The notes under the pieces were generated by a model, which saw only the letters and a list, made by a program, of their open reading frames with translations, was not told the DNA's origin and did no database searches. This document shows, piece by piece, positions 22,410 to 30,427 of a DNA stretch of 38,400 nt. Within the stretch, counting starts at the first letter, position 1. Every line of letters begins with the position of its first letter. The stretch covers positions 1 through 38,400 of the forward strand of contig JALHFX010000040.1 of the NCBI GenBank assembly GCA_022837595.1, in the 5' to 3' direction. The position numbers and the translations under genes are program-made. The DNA is from Propionibacterium sp. (GTDB lineage: Bacteria; Actinomycetota; Actinomycetes; Propionibacteriales; Propionibacteriaceae).

Positions 22410-22604
22410 TCAGTTTTTGATGTCATCCACAGCGTGCTTGACGGCGTCCTTGACCTGTTCGCCGGCCTGCTTCAGCTTCGCCTTGGCCTGGTCGACCTTG
22501 CCTTCGGCCTCGAGGCCCTTATCGTCGGTCGCCTTCCCGACGCCTTCCTTGATTGCCCCCGAAGCCTCTTCAGCCTTGTTCTTGATATCGTCGCTCAAAC
22601 CCAT
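22410..22604 (-). CDS. CsbD-like general stress protein
   Basis: A 64-residue, highly charged protein (MGLSDDIKNKAEEASGAIKE, then GKATDDKGLEAEGKVDQAKAK) with the CsbD pattern of amphipathic helical repeats rich in Lys, Ala, Glu and Asp. CsbD proteins are induced by general stress in many bacteria but their biochemical role is unknown. AAGGAG is six bases before ATG 22604; the GTG three bases earlier is too close. It lies just upstream of sodA on the same strand, consistent with a stress-response pair, though 143 bases separate them. Confidence 0.85.
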   Translation of the reverse strand: MGLSDDIKNKAEEASGAIKEGVGKATDDKGLEAEGKVDQAKAKLKQAGEQVKDAVKHAVDDIKN

Positions 22605-22699
22605 CACGATCTCCTTCGGTAGTCATCGTGTACTCGACGCGGCGCGCCTCAGCCCTCGCGCGAAGAGCTGTCATTCCACGTTAGAACAGCAGCTCCTGA

Positions 22700-23302
22700 C
22701 TAGGTCGCTGTTTGCTCTAAGCGAAAGACTCGGAACCCTTTTGCGGAGGCGATGCGCTCGGTGGGCCAGCCCTGGCTGATGAGCCAGCGTTGTAGGGAGT
22801 CCGCGCCGAGGTTCTTTCCGGCCACCAGGAAGGCAACCCCGCCGGGCCGTAACCGCGGCAGCCAGGTTTGCAGCAAATCATGCAGCGCCTGTTTGCCGAT
22901 TCTGATTGGTGGGTTCGACCAGATCTCGTCGTATTGGGTGTCGGTCGGCAGCTCGTCGGGACGCATCGCCCGCACGCGATCGCCGACGCCGAGCGCTCGC
23001 GCGTTCTCTCGGGTGAGCTCCAACGCGAGATCGTTGACGTCGACGGCATCAACCAAGGCATCGGGACACTCAGTGGCGAGTGCGATGGCGATCGGCCCGA
23101 AGCCACAACCCAGATCCAGCAGGTGTTTCGCGTCCGGCTCGGGCGGGGTGGTCGAACGCAAGAGCACTCGAGTGCCGATATCGAGGCGCCGCGAGCTGAA
23201 AACACCAGGTGCCGAAGAAAACTCAAATTCACGGCCCCAGATGCTCGCATGCACCAGATGCCTGGCTGATTGCTCGGCGGGAGTCTGGAAATAGTGGCTC
23301 AC
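22700..23302 (-). CDS. Class I SAM methyltransferase, RsmC-like
   Basis: The 200-residue protein has a Rossmann-fold methyltransferase core: motif I LLDLGCGFGP at 61-70, an acidic motif II (VDAVDVND), and motif IV NPPIRIG at 130-136, which is the amino-methylating NPP(Y/F/I) type. It corresponds to the catalytic half of RsmC (16S rRNA G1207 N2-methylation) without the N-terminal duplicate. Many actinobacteria have this short form, and rRNA is the likely but unproved substrate. It starts at a GTG overlapping the truA stop by 4 bases, so it is translationally coupled to trmB and truA, a set of RNA-modification enzymes. Confidence 0.85.
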   Translation of the reverse strand: MSHYFQTPAEQSARHLVHASIWGREFEFSSAPGVFSSRRLDIGTRVLLRSTTPPEPDAKHLLDLGCGFGPIAIALATECPDALVDAVDVNDLALELTRENARALGVGDRVRAMRPDELPTDTQYDEIWSNPPIRIGKQALHDLLQTWLPRLRPGGVAFLVAGKNLGADSLQRWLISQGWPTERIASAKGFRVFRLEQTAT

Positions 23303-24210
23303 CGGTCGACCTCCTGCGGTGTGCGGAATGCGCGGGCCTGTTGGGCGCGGGCGGCCAATTGATCGTCCGGGGGATAGCCGACTGTTTCGAGGCAGAGCCC
23401 GTGTGCAGGCATCACGTGAATATCGTTATGTCGCACCGGATGTGCCGCGACCCTCTCCAGCCAGGCGAGATCGCGGCGTCCGGCCCCGACTGCCCAGATC
23501 GCACCGATCAGCGATCGGACCATGGAATGACAGAAGGCGTCAGCCTCAACATGGCATTCGATCACGGCCCCGGCATCTTCGCTCTTGGTCACATGGAAAT
23601 CGGTGAGGTGACGAATTGTGGTGCCGAAATCGTTGCGCCGGCAGAACGGCGCGAAATCGCGTAGCCCCAGCAGGCTGGAGGACGCCCGGTTCATTGCGTT
23701 CAGGTCAAGGGCCTCGCGCACGCGGACGATATGCCCGCGCAGCAGCGGATCGGGGACCGATCCGGCATCCCAAAGCCGATAGACGTAGCGGCGCCAGATG
23801 GCGGAGAACCGGGCGTCGAAGCCCTCCGGCGCGCGCTCCACCTGGTGGACCATCAGATCGGCGGGAAGCACCCTTTGTAATCGACCGGCCAGCTGGGAGG
23901 CATCGTATTGCCTGGCCAGATCCATATGCGCAACCTGGCCGCGGGCGTGCACCCCCGCATCGGTGCGCCCGGCAACTGTCAGTTTCACCGGTTCAGCGGT
24001 GCGCAGGACCCTACTGATCCAGGTCTCCAAGGTGCCCTGTACCGTGCGTAGACCCTCTTGAGTAGCCCAGCCGTGGAAGCCCTGGCCGTCATAGGCGATC
24101 TCCAGCCGCCAACGCCGGGCCGGCTTGAGAGACGGATCCAGACGCGCCGGTTCCGGCGGTGCAGGAGGCTCGGCGGTTGTTTGAACTTGACGAGGACGAG
24201 GTGCGCTCAT
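23299..24210 (-). CDS. truA: tRNA pseudouridine(38-40) synthase TruA
   Basis: Makes pseudouridine in the anticodon arm of many tRNAs. The 303-residue protein has the catalytic Asp at D84 in AGRTDAGVHARGQVAH, preceded by EIAYDGQGFHGWA. It also has the C-terminal FCHSMVRSLIGAIWAVGAGR block. About 33 extra Pro/Ala-rich N-terminal residues precede the core. In many actinobacteria truA follows rplQ; here it sits between trmB and a methyltransferase gene with 4-bp overlaps on both sides. Confidence 0.95.
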   Translation of the reverse strand: MSAPRPRQVQTTAEPPAPPEPARLDPSLKPARRWRLEIAYDGQGFHGWATQEGLRTVQGTLETWISRVLRTAEPVKLTVAGRTDAGVHARGQVAHMDLARQYDASQLAGRLQRVLPADLMVHQVERAPEGFDARFSAIWRRYVYRLWDAGSVPDPLLRGHIVRVREALDLNAMNRASSSLLGLRDFAPFCRRNDFGTTIRHLTDFHVTKSEDAGAVIECHVEADAFCHSMVRSLIGAIWAVGAGRRDLAWLERVAAHPVRHNDIHVMPAHGLCLETVGYPPDDQLAARAQQARAFRTPQEVDR

Positions 24211-24950
24211 GCCACCCTCCGATAGGCCAGATCGGCGACCGGCCGGCCGGCGGCCAGTCCGCGTTCTTCGAACTTGGTGACCGGACGATCATCTGGCCGC
24301 GGTGCCCAGCCCCCGCGGCCTGCATACTCGTTGACCAGACCAGGTGTGGCATCCAGCACCTGGCGCATCTGCTCGGCATAGTCAGGCCAATCGGTCGCGA
24401 GCAACCACCGGGCACCGATTGCGAGTCTGCTGGTCGCCAGCTGCGCAAAAGCGGGGGAGACCAGCCGTCGTTTGTGGTGGCGTTTCTTTTGCCAGGGGTC
24501 GGGAAAGAAGATGCTCAACCGCGCGATGGAGGCCGGAGCGAATAGCTGGTCGAGGCCCTGCACCGCGTCGACCATCACCAGCCGAACATTGCGGATTCCG
24601 GCGGCTGCCAGCTTCGACATGGTGCTCGCCACGGCACGCTCGTAGACCTCGAAACCGACGAAGGATACCGTCGGATGAGCGAGCGCCGCGCCGACCAAGG
24701 CGTCCCCGGTGCCCGACCCGATCTCGACGAAGAGTTCCGGGGAAGCGCCGCCGCCGGTATCGGCGAACTCCGCTTGCCAATCCACCTCTACGCCGGGTGC
24801 GATGGAGGTACTCAGTTCGCCCGTAGGCAGCTCAATCAGGTATTTCGAAGAGAGCCGTTCGAGGACGCGCCGTTGGTGAGGATTCACACGGGAACTGCGC
24901 CGCACAAATGACACCACCCCCGGTAATTCTCGTCCCGGCGCTTGAGGCAT
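24207..24950 (-). CDS. trmB: tRNA (guanine-N7)-methyltransferase TrmB
   Basis: Methylates G46 of tRNA to m7G using S-adenosylmethionine. From ATG 24950 the product is 247 residues with motif I EIGSGTG (76-82), GFEVYERAV, and the family signature FPDPWQKKRHHKRR at about 149-162. The end has the TKFEERGLAAGRPVADLAY block. An in-frame start at 24998 would overlap the divergent yccF-like gene, so the later ATG is preferred. The start codon is only 31 bases from the divergent gene's start, so the two promoters must overlap or lie inside coding sequence. Confidence 0.94.
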   Translation of the reverse strand: MPQAPGRELPGVVSFVRRSSRVNPHQRRVLERLSSKYLIELPTGELSTSIAPGVEVDWQAEFADTGGGASPELFVEIGSGTGDALVGAALAHPTVSFVGFEVYERAVASTMSKLAAAGIRNVRLVMVDAVQGLDQLFAPASIARLSIFFPDPWQKKRHHKRRLVSPAFAQLATSRLAIGARWLLATDWPDYAEQMRQVLDATPGLVNEYAGRGGWAPRPDDRPVTKFEERGLAAGRPVADLAYRRVA

Positions 24951-24981
24951 GATGGTCAGCCTAGTCTGGCACGATTGGTAC

Positions 24982-25398
24982 ATGCGCACCCTGCTCAATC
25001 TGATCTGGCTGGTTCTCGGCGGTATCTGGCTCGCCGCAGCTTACTTCCTCGCGGGCATCATCGCCTGCCTGCTGATCGTCACCATTCCGGTGGGTCTGGC
25101 CTCGTTCCGGATGGCCCGCTATGTTCTGTGGCCGTTCGGTTCCATCGTCGTCAAGAAACCAAACGCCGGCGCAGGGTCGGCGATCATGAACGTCATCTGG
25201 TTCATCACCGTCGGCTGGATCTTGGTTGTCATCCATATCGTGACGGCACTCACCCAGGCAGTAACGATCGTCGGCATCGCCAACGCGGTGGTCTCGATCA
25301 TGATGATCCCCGTGACAGCGTTCCCCTTCGGAAAGGACATCCTCGACCAGGACGATCCCCGTGCCGCTTACCAGACCTCGCTCATCCAGTGGCGCTGA
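24982..25398 (+). CDS. YccF-domain membrane protein
   Basis: The 138-residue product from ATG 24982 (MRTLLNLIWLVLGGIWLAAA) has two copies of the YccF-type hydrophobic unit with about four membrane segments. It contains LLIVTIPVGLASFRMARYVLWPFG and the second-half MMIPVTAFPFGKDI. YccF proteins are inner-membrane proteins of unknown function. Earlier in-frame ATGs at 24949 and 24952 would overlap the trmB start and add residues with no family match. No good ribosome binding site precedes ATG 24982, which may be leaderless or nearly so. Confidence 0.85.
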   Translation: MRTLLNLIWLVLGGIWLAAAYFLAGIIACLLIVTIPVGLASFRMARYVLWPFGSIVVKKPNAGAGSAIMNVIWFITVGWILVVIHIVTALTQAVTIVGIANAVVSIMMIPVTAFPFGKDILDQDDPRAAYQTSLIQWR

Positions 25399-25424
25399 TC
25401 AGCTGACTCCGGTCGGCTGATTTG
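25398..25424 (+). terminator. Hairpin after the yccF-like gene
   Basis: Bases 25398-25407 pair with 25412-25421 over 10 positions with one wobble, around a 4-base loop, immediately overlapping the stop codon. TTTGGGTT overlaps and follows the 3' arm. It could terminate the yccF-like gene independently of the large palindrome 40 bases further on. Confidence 0.45.
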
Positions 25425-25461
25425 GGTTGGCTGACCTGGACCAGCTGGGGCGACGACGATC

Positions 25462-25525
25462 GCGGCTACCGATGATTGCGGCGGCTACCGAATCTTCGGT
25501 AGCCGCCGCAATCATCGGTAGCCGC
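25462..25525. repeat. 64-base near-perfect palindrome (dispersed palindrome family, copy B)
   Basis: Bases 25462-25492 are exactly complementary to 25495-25525 with only TC between them. It has the same plan as copy A at 18936-19003: GCGGCTACCG, nine variable bases, GCGGCTACCGAA, a 2-base centre, then the mirror image. The nine-base segment differs at three positions (GTAATTGCA in A, ATGATTGCG in B), and the other arm carries the matching complement each time. It begins 63 bases after the yccF-like stop and ends 15 bases after the EF-G2 stop, again between convergent genes. Confidence 0.92.
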
Positions 25526-25540
25526 TGGTGCATCCAGGTG

Positions 25541-27637
25541 TCAGGACTCCATGAACTCCTGGGCCAAGTTCTGCGGCATCAGTTCGTAGCCATGGAATTC
25601 GCGGGTGAAACTGCCCGAGCCACGTGCCAAGCCGCGCAGGTCGATCGCATAACGACTGAGCTCGCTCTGCGGCACCAAGGCCCGCACAATCGACTGACCT
25701 GCTTCATTCGCGTCGGTGCCGAGTACCTGACCGCGTCGGTTGCTCAGGTCGGTCATCACCGCGCCGAGATAGGCGTCCGAAACCGTCACCGTGACTTCAT
25801 CGACCGGTTCGAGTAAGGCCACCGTCGAGGGAGATGCGGCCTCTTTCAGCGCGAGCGCGCCAGCCGATTGGAAGGCCATATCAGACGAGTCGACCGAGTG
25901 GGCCTTGCCGTCGTAAAGCGTCACCTTCACGTCGACCATGGGGTAGCCGGTGATCGTGCCCTTCTCCAGTTGGGCCCGCACACCCTTTTCCACCGACGGA
26001 ATGAACTGACGCGGTACCGCACCTCCGACGACCTCGTCGATGAACTCGAATCCAGCACCGCGCTCGTTCGGCTCGACCCTGATATCGCAGACTGCGTACT
26101 GGCCGTGCCCGCCTGATTGCTTGACATGGCGTCCATGTGCGGTCGCCGGCGAGATGAAAGTCTCCCGCAAGGCAATACGAATCTGGTCAGCAGTGATGTT
26201 GACGCCGTATCTGTCGCGCAGCCGGCTCATCAGAAGATCCTGATGGGCCGGGCCCATCGTCCACAGCAGTAGCTGGTCAGTGCCGGCAGCTCGCTCCAAC
26301 CGGATCGTGATGTCTTCAACGACCAGCCGCTGCAGCGCGCCGGCGAGTTTGTCCTCGTCGTTGCGGCTGGCCGCGCGAATTGCTACCGGCAGCAGTGGCT
26401 CGGGCAGCAACCATGGCTCGATGACGATCGGGTCCGTGACGGCCGATAAGGTATCGCCGGTCTCAGCGGTGCTGAGCTTCGCGACCATCACGATTTCCCC
26501 CGCGACCGCGGCGGTCTTGGGATACAGCTCCAGACCATTGGGCGCGCTCATCAGGCCGACGCGTTCATCGTCGTCGTGATCGGGGTGATGCGGGTTGGCT
26601 GCGCCCTGCAGCTGCTCGCGGTGCCCGGCCACATGAACGGTCATATCGGGACGCAAAGTGCCGTTGAATACGCGAACCATCGATTGGCGTCCGGCATAGG
26701 GGTCCGAGGTGGTGCGGATAACTTCAGCGAGCAGCGGACCGTCGGCGCTGACCTCGGGAGGATCGACCGGATCTCCGTTCAGGTCAGCCATCATCGCGGG
26801 CTGATAGCGCAGCGGCGTCGGGAATCCGCGATCGATCACGCTGATGAGCTCTTCGGTTCCGACCCCGCTGGTGGTGACGGGGATGACCGGATGGAATCTG
26901 CCGTGATACAAGGCCTTCATCAGGTTGCTCACGACCTCATCAACGGCCAACTCGTCGCCCTCGAAATAACGCTCGAGCAGTTCGTCGTCCTCGGATTCGG
27001 TGATGATCGATTCGACGTAGTCGGTGCGGAAATCTTCGATCGCGGCCAACTCGGCGCCGTCCGCGGGCCTTGCGACACGTTCACCCGTCGAATAGTCGTG
27101 CACCTTGCGGCTCAGCAACGAGAGGTTGCCGACGATCTGATCGTCTTCACCCACGAAGGGCAGGTATGCCGGGTGCACACCCGAGCCGAAGATCTCTTGG
27201 CAGTGTTTGACCGTCTGCTCGAAGCTGGCGTGCTCGGTGTCGAGCTTGGTGACCACGATCGCCCGGGGTACTCCGGCACCGGCGCATTCGGACCACAGGA
27301 TCTGGGTGATGACATCAATGCCATCAGCCGCACTGACGATGAACAGGGCGGCGTCGGCGGCGCGTAATCCGGCGCGTAACTCGCCAACGTAGTCGGGGTT
27401 GCCAGGCGCATCCAGCAGGTTGATGACCGTGGACTCGCCGGTGGTGATAGTTGCCAGCGTCAGCGCTGCCGAGCGCTCCGCGTTCTCCTTCTCTCCGCGA
27501 TATCCGGGGATACGAGTCTTGATCAGGTTCTCGAACAACGTGGTCTTGCCAGAACCGGAGGATCCGACCAGTACCACGTTGCGTATGTCTGCCGGAGAGT
27601 TCACCTTGGGTGCGTTCGCGCTCGTCTTTGAAGCCAT
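25541..27637 (-). CDS. Elongation factor G-like protein EF-G2
   Basis: A 698-residue paralogue of EF-G with the full domain order: GTPase domain, domain II and domains III-V (AHGRHVKQSGGHGQYAVCDI in domain IV, LARGSGSFTREFHGYELMP at the end). The P-loop is GSSGSGKT (25-32) and G3 is DAPG (76-79). The G4 motif is TKLD (130-133) instead of NKxD, and the switch I region lacks the usual RGITI. Actinobacterial EF-G2 (often fusA2) is distinct from translational EF-G; a mycobacterial member was reported to lack ribosome-dependent GTPase activity (recalled). The role is uncertain. ATG 27637 is preferred over an in-frame start at 27685, but no strong binding site is visible for either. Confidence 0.9.
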   Translation of the reverse strand: MASKTSANAPKVNSPADIRNVVLVGSSGSGKTTLFENLIKTRIPGYRGEKENAERSAALTLATITTGESTVINLLDAPGNPDYVGELRAGLRAADAALFIVSAADGIDVITQILWSECAGAGVPRAIVVTKLDTEHASFEQTVKHCQEIFGSGVHPAYLPFVGEDDQIVGNLSLLSRKVHDYSTGERVARPADGAELAAIEDFRTDYVESIITESEDDELLERYFEGDELAVDEVVSNLMKALYHGRFHPVIPVTTSGVGTEELISVIDRGFPTPLRYQPAMMADLNGDPVDPPEVSADGPLLAEVIRTTSDPYAGRQSMVRVFNGTLRPDMTVHVAGHREQLQGAANPHHPDHDDDERVGLMSAPNGLELYPKTAAVAGEIVMVAKLSTAETGDTLSAVTDPIVIEPWLLPEPLLPVAIRAASRNDEDKLAGALQRLVVEDITIRLERAAGTDQLLLWTMGPAHQDLLMSRLRDRYGVNITADQIRIALRETFISPATAHGRHVKQSGGHGQYAVCDIRVEPNERGAGFEFIDEVVGGAVPRQFIPSVEKGVRAQLEKGTITGYPMVDVKVTLYDGKAHSVDSSDMAFQSAGALALKEAASPSTVALLEPVDEVTVTVSDAYLGAVMTDLSNRRGQVLGTDANEAGQSIVRALVPQSELSRYAIDLRGLARGSGSFTREFHGYELMPQNLAQEFMES

Positions 27638-27798
27638 GACCCAAGATTGCCGTTCTTGATGGCCTCTCGCAAGGATTCCGGCCATCTGCCACGCTAGGTT
27701 TCTTCGTTCGACGGTTTATCAACGTTTAATATCTCATGTTTGCAACAAAGCAGGCAGGGTATTCGCTACCGTGAAGTCTGATTGGGTAGCCTCACTGC
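27638..27798. promoter_or_regulatory. A+T-rich divergent spacer
   Basis: This 161-base gap separates the EF-G2 gene (-) from the acyltransferase gene (+) and must hold both promoters. It contains a marked A+T-rich core (about 27715-27750) including GTTTAATATCTCATGTTTGC. TAGCCT at 27787-27792 lies six bases before the acyltransferase GTG, in -10 position for a leaderless message. No clear -35 was recognised. Confidence 0.35.
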
Positions 27799-29838
27799 GT
27801 GCTCTTGCGTCCAGATATCGTCAGCCGCTACTCGGGTTTCCGGCCCGAAGTACAGGGTCTGCGTGCCCTGGCGGTCGTGATGATCGTGGTCTACCACGTT
27901 TTCGTTGGGCGCGTTTCCGGCGGCGTTGATATTTTCCTGCTGATCTCCGCGTTCTTCATGACGGGCTCATTCGTCCGCAGGCTGGAGGGCGGCAAACCGC
28001 TGGCGATCGGACGCTATTGGTTGCACACTTTCAAACGCTTGCTACCTCTGGCCGCGATAACGATCCTGCTCACCACGGTGGCGTTGGAGTTGTGGTATCC
28101 GGAATGGGCGAAGTGGACCTATCGTGAGGGTGCGCTGGCGTCCATCTTCTATGTAGAGAACCGACATTTGGCCGCGATAAACGCCGACTACTACGCGGCG
28201 AGCGAGTCCTTGGCGTCGCCCTTCCAGCATTTCTGGTCGCTGTCGGTGCAAGGCCAGGTCTTCTTGATCTGGCCGCTCATCTTCGCCCTGGCCTATCTGA
28301 TCTGCCGTGTGACCAGTTCGCGGCCGGTCAACGTGCTGGCGGTGCTTTTCGGCCTGGTCTTCGGGGGATCACTGGTTTACTCGATCGCACTGACCACGGC
28401 AGACCAGCAAGTCGCCTATTTCGACACCGGGGCGAGGCTGTGGGAGTTTGCGCTCGGTTCGCTGTTGGCGTTGGCGATCCCGTTCCTGAAGCCGCCGAAA
28501 TCGTGGCGTCTGGTGCTCGGCTGGGTGGGTCTGGTGGCGATGATTTCCTGCGGCATCCTGCTGGATGTCCAAGGCATCTTCCCGGGCTGGATCGCTTTGT
28601 GGCCGCTCGGTGCCGCAGCCGCGATCATGATCGCGGGGCAATCCGGGGCCACATTCGGCGTCGATCGCTTCCTCTCGTGGACGCCGGTGCAACGGCTCGG
28701 CGATTCTGCCTACGCCCTTTACCTCGTGCACTGGCCGATCCTGACCACCTACCGCGCTATCACCGATGATCTGGAGGTCGACATCCTCCCGGGAATAGGG
28801 CTGGTGCTCGGCTCAATCGGCGTTGCGATCGTGGCGACCAAGTTCATCGACGAACCGTTACGGCGTTGGCGTTGGGCCGAGGCGCGCACCGTCAATATGG
28901 CAATCGTTGTTGCTGTGAGCGTGGCGGTCACCGCGATCCCGATCAACAGCTGGATCGATCACGAACGCACCCGTTTGCAGGTGGAGACCGAACAGGCTCG
29001 GGCGGACTTACTTCGCAATAATCCTGGGGCGCGCGCGTTGATGAGCGATTTCGTCTACGAGGGTGACCCCGGTGCGTCGGTACTACCGCGTGTGGGTGAG
29101 CTCGAGAATCAATGGGTGGAGTTGCCGGACTCTTGCTCTGACGAATTCGAACCTCGCGAAGACATCTCACCCGGCTACTGCTGGCAGACCCCGGCCATCT
29201 CCACGCCGTCCCGCACCGTGTTAGTGGTGGGCAATTCGCATGCTCAGCAATTGCTGGCGACCCTGGTGCCCATCGCCGAGGAGCGCAACTGGCAGCTGGT
29301 CGCACTGCTGCAGCCCGGTTGCAGTTTCGGTGTCGGTGGCCCGGAGATATGCAGTCAGACGAGCGAGGCATTCGTCCAATATGCGCTCGATCTGCATCCC
29401 GATACCGTGATCACGATGGGTAGCCGTACCGAGGCCGGTAATCCCGAGGGAGAGAGTATCCCGCTCGGCTTCGAAGAGGTCATCGATCCGATCTTGGAGA
29501 TGGACATCCCGGTTGTGGGCATCCGCGATACTCCTCGTTTCGAAACCAGCCAGGTTGATTGCTGGACGCGTAATCGTGCGTTGCCCGAGGCCTGCACCAT
29601 ACCGGTGGAAGAGTTCATGGCAGACGAGAACCCCGCAGATGCTTGGGCGGAGGATCACCCTGGGTTCACCACTGTGGATCTGATCGATCTCTACTGTCCC
29701 GGCGAGCAGTGTCCAGCGGTGATCGGCAACGTGCTGGTGTGGATGGATCATGACCACTTGACCAAGGATTATGCCGCCACTATGGCCGAGCCTGCGCGCG
29801 ATCGTGTGGTCGCTGCGGTGGAGGGGATCTGGTTTTGA
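27799..29838 (+). CDS. Membrane O-acyltransferase with C-terminal SGNH domain
   Basis: The 679-residue protein has an acyltransferase-3 (OafA/YrhL-type) membrane domain with about ten or eleven segments (residues 15-390). Its R-x10-H motif is at R22 and H33 (LRALAVVMIVVYH). An extracytoplasmic SGNH-hydrolase-like domain follows (about 440-679), with the block GNSHAQ (nucleophile S480) and DxxH at D650-H653. Such fusions transfer acetyl or other acyl groups to cell-surface polysaccharides or peptidoglycan; the acceptor here is unknown. Four or more cysteines in the outer domain may form disulfides. The start is GTG 27799 without a ribosome binding site, suggesting leaderless translation. Confidence 0.9.
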   Translation: MLLRPDIVSRYSGFRPEVQGLRALAVVMIVVYHVFVGRVSGGVDIFLLISAFFMTGSFVRRLEGGKPLAIGRYWLHTFKRLLPLAAITILLTTVALELWYPEWAKWTYREGALASIFYVENRHLAAINADYYAASESLASPFQHFWSLSVQGQVFLIWPLIFALAYLICRVTSSRPVNVLAVLFGLVFGGSLVYSIALTTADQQVAYFDTGARLWEFALGSLLALAIPFLKPPKSWRLVLGWVGLVAMISCGILLDVQGIFPGWIALWPLGAAAAIMIAGQSGATFGVDRFLSWTPVQRLGDSAYALYLVHWPILTTYRAITDDLEVDILPGIGLVLGSIGVAIVATKFIDEPLRRWRWAEARTVNMAIVVAVSVAVTAIPINSWIDHERTRLQVETEQARADLLRNNPGARALMSDFVYEGDPGASVLPRVGELENQWVELPDSCSDEFEPREDISPGYCWQTPAISTPSRTVLVVGNSHAQQLLATLVPIAEERNWQLVALLQPGCSFGVGGPEICSQTSEAFVQYALDLHPDTVITMGSRTEAGNPEGESIPLGFEEVIDPILEMDIPVVGIRDTPRFETSQVDCWTRNRALPEACTIPVEEFMADENPADAWAEDHPGFTTVDLIDLYCPGEQCPAVIGNVLVWMDHDHLTKDYAATMAEPARDRVVAAVEGIWF

Positions 29839-29862
29839 TGTCGAGAGCCCGGCTGCTACAGT
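29835..29862 (+). promoter_or_regulatory. Candidate rplM-rpsI promoter
   Basis: TTGATG (29835-29840), overlapping the acyltransferase stop, and TACAGT (29857-29862) are 16 bases apart and match the consensus at 4 of 6 positions each. A leader of about 130 bases would follow before rplM. It contains a CTGGG/CCCAG hairpin near 29902-29912 and an imperfect ACACG/CGTGT stem near 29951-29965. Confidence 0.4.
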
Positions 29863-29998
29863 GTGCGATGGTCGTTCCCGCGCGGCACTAGTTTGATGGT
29901 GCTGGGTCCCAGGAAGAATGGGAGCGGCCACTGAAGCATGTTCACGCGAGCACACGCCCGCGTGTTCTGGACATCCACAACCGGAAGACGCACTAACC

Positions 29999-30401
29999 GT
30001 GACTACTTACAGCCCGAAGCCTGGTGAGATCACCAGGAATTGGCTCGTGATCGATGCCACAGACGTCGTGCTCGCACAAGCCGACTTTCGCACCGCACGT
30101 CGACGTCGGCGATTTCGTCATCGTCGTCAATGCGTCCAAGATCGCGCTGACCGGCAAGAAAGCCACCGATTCGAAGCGTTACACCGTCTCGGGGCGTCCC
30201 GGCGGTTTGCGTAGCCGCACCGCCGGCGAGCTTCGCCAGGACGATCCCCGCGCGCTGGTCGAGAAGGCTGTATGGGGCATGATGCCGAAGAACAAGCTCA
30301 GCCGTCAGCAAATGGCCAAGCTCAAGGTCTACTCAGGACCCGATCACAAGCACACTGCGCAACTGCCGCAGCCCTACGAGATCACCCAGATCGCGCAGTG
30401 A
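29999..30401 (+). pseudogene. rplM: 50S ribosomal protein L13, disrupted by an internal deletion and frameshift
   Basis: The first 25 codons from GTG 29999 read MTTYSPKPGEITRNWLVI followed by DATDVVL, normal L13. The next conserved segment (in other actinobacteria about GRLAVxAANLLRGK) is missing. After a single extra G at 30074 the sequence resumes in another frame as HKPTFAPHVDVGDFVIVV and runs correctly to the normal end at 30401. The span is 403 bases; a 147-residue L13 gene would be 444, so 41 bases are missing. An ATG at 30054 opens a 115-residue frame covering the C-terminal part. L13 is an early-assembly protein and usually essential, so a sequence or assembly error is the first suspicion. 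The intact downstream half and rpsI argue against decay. Confidence 0.85.
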
Positions 30402-30427
30402 GCGCGCACAAGAACGAGGATTTGACC

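Noticed and set aside
26576..27367. Plus-strand open frame inside the EF-G2 gene (263 codons)
   Set aside because: Shadow of EF-G2; composition follows the opposite strand's codon bias and no motif is present.
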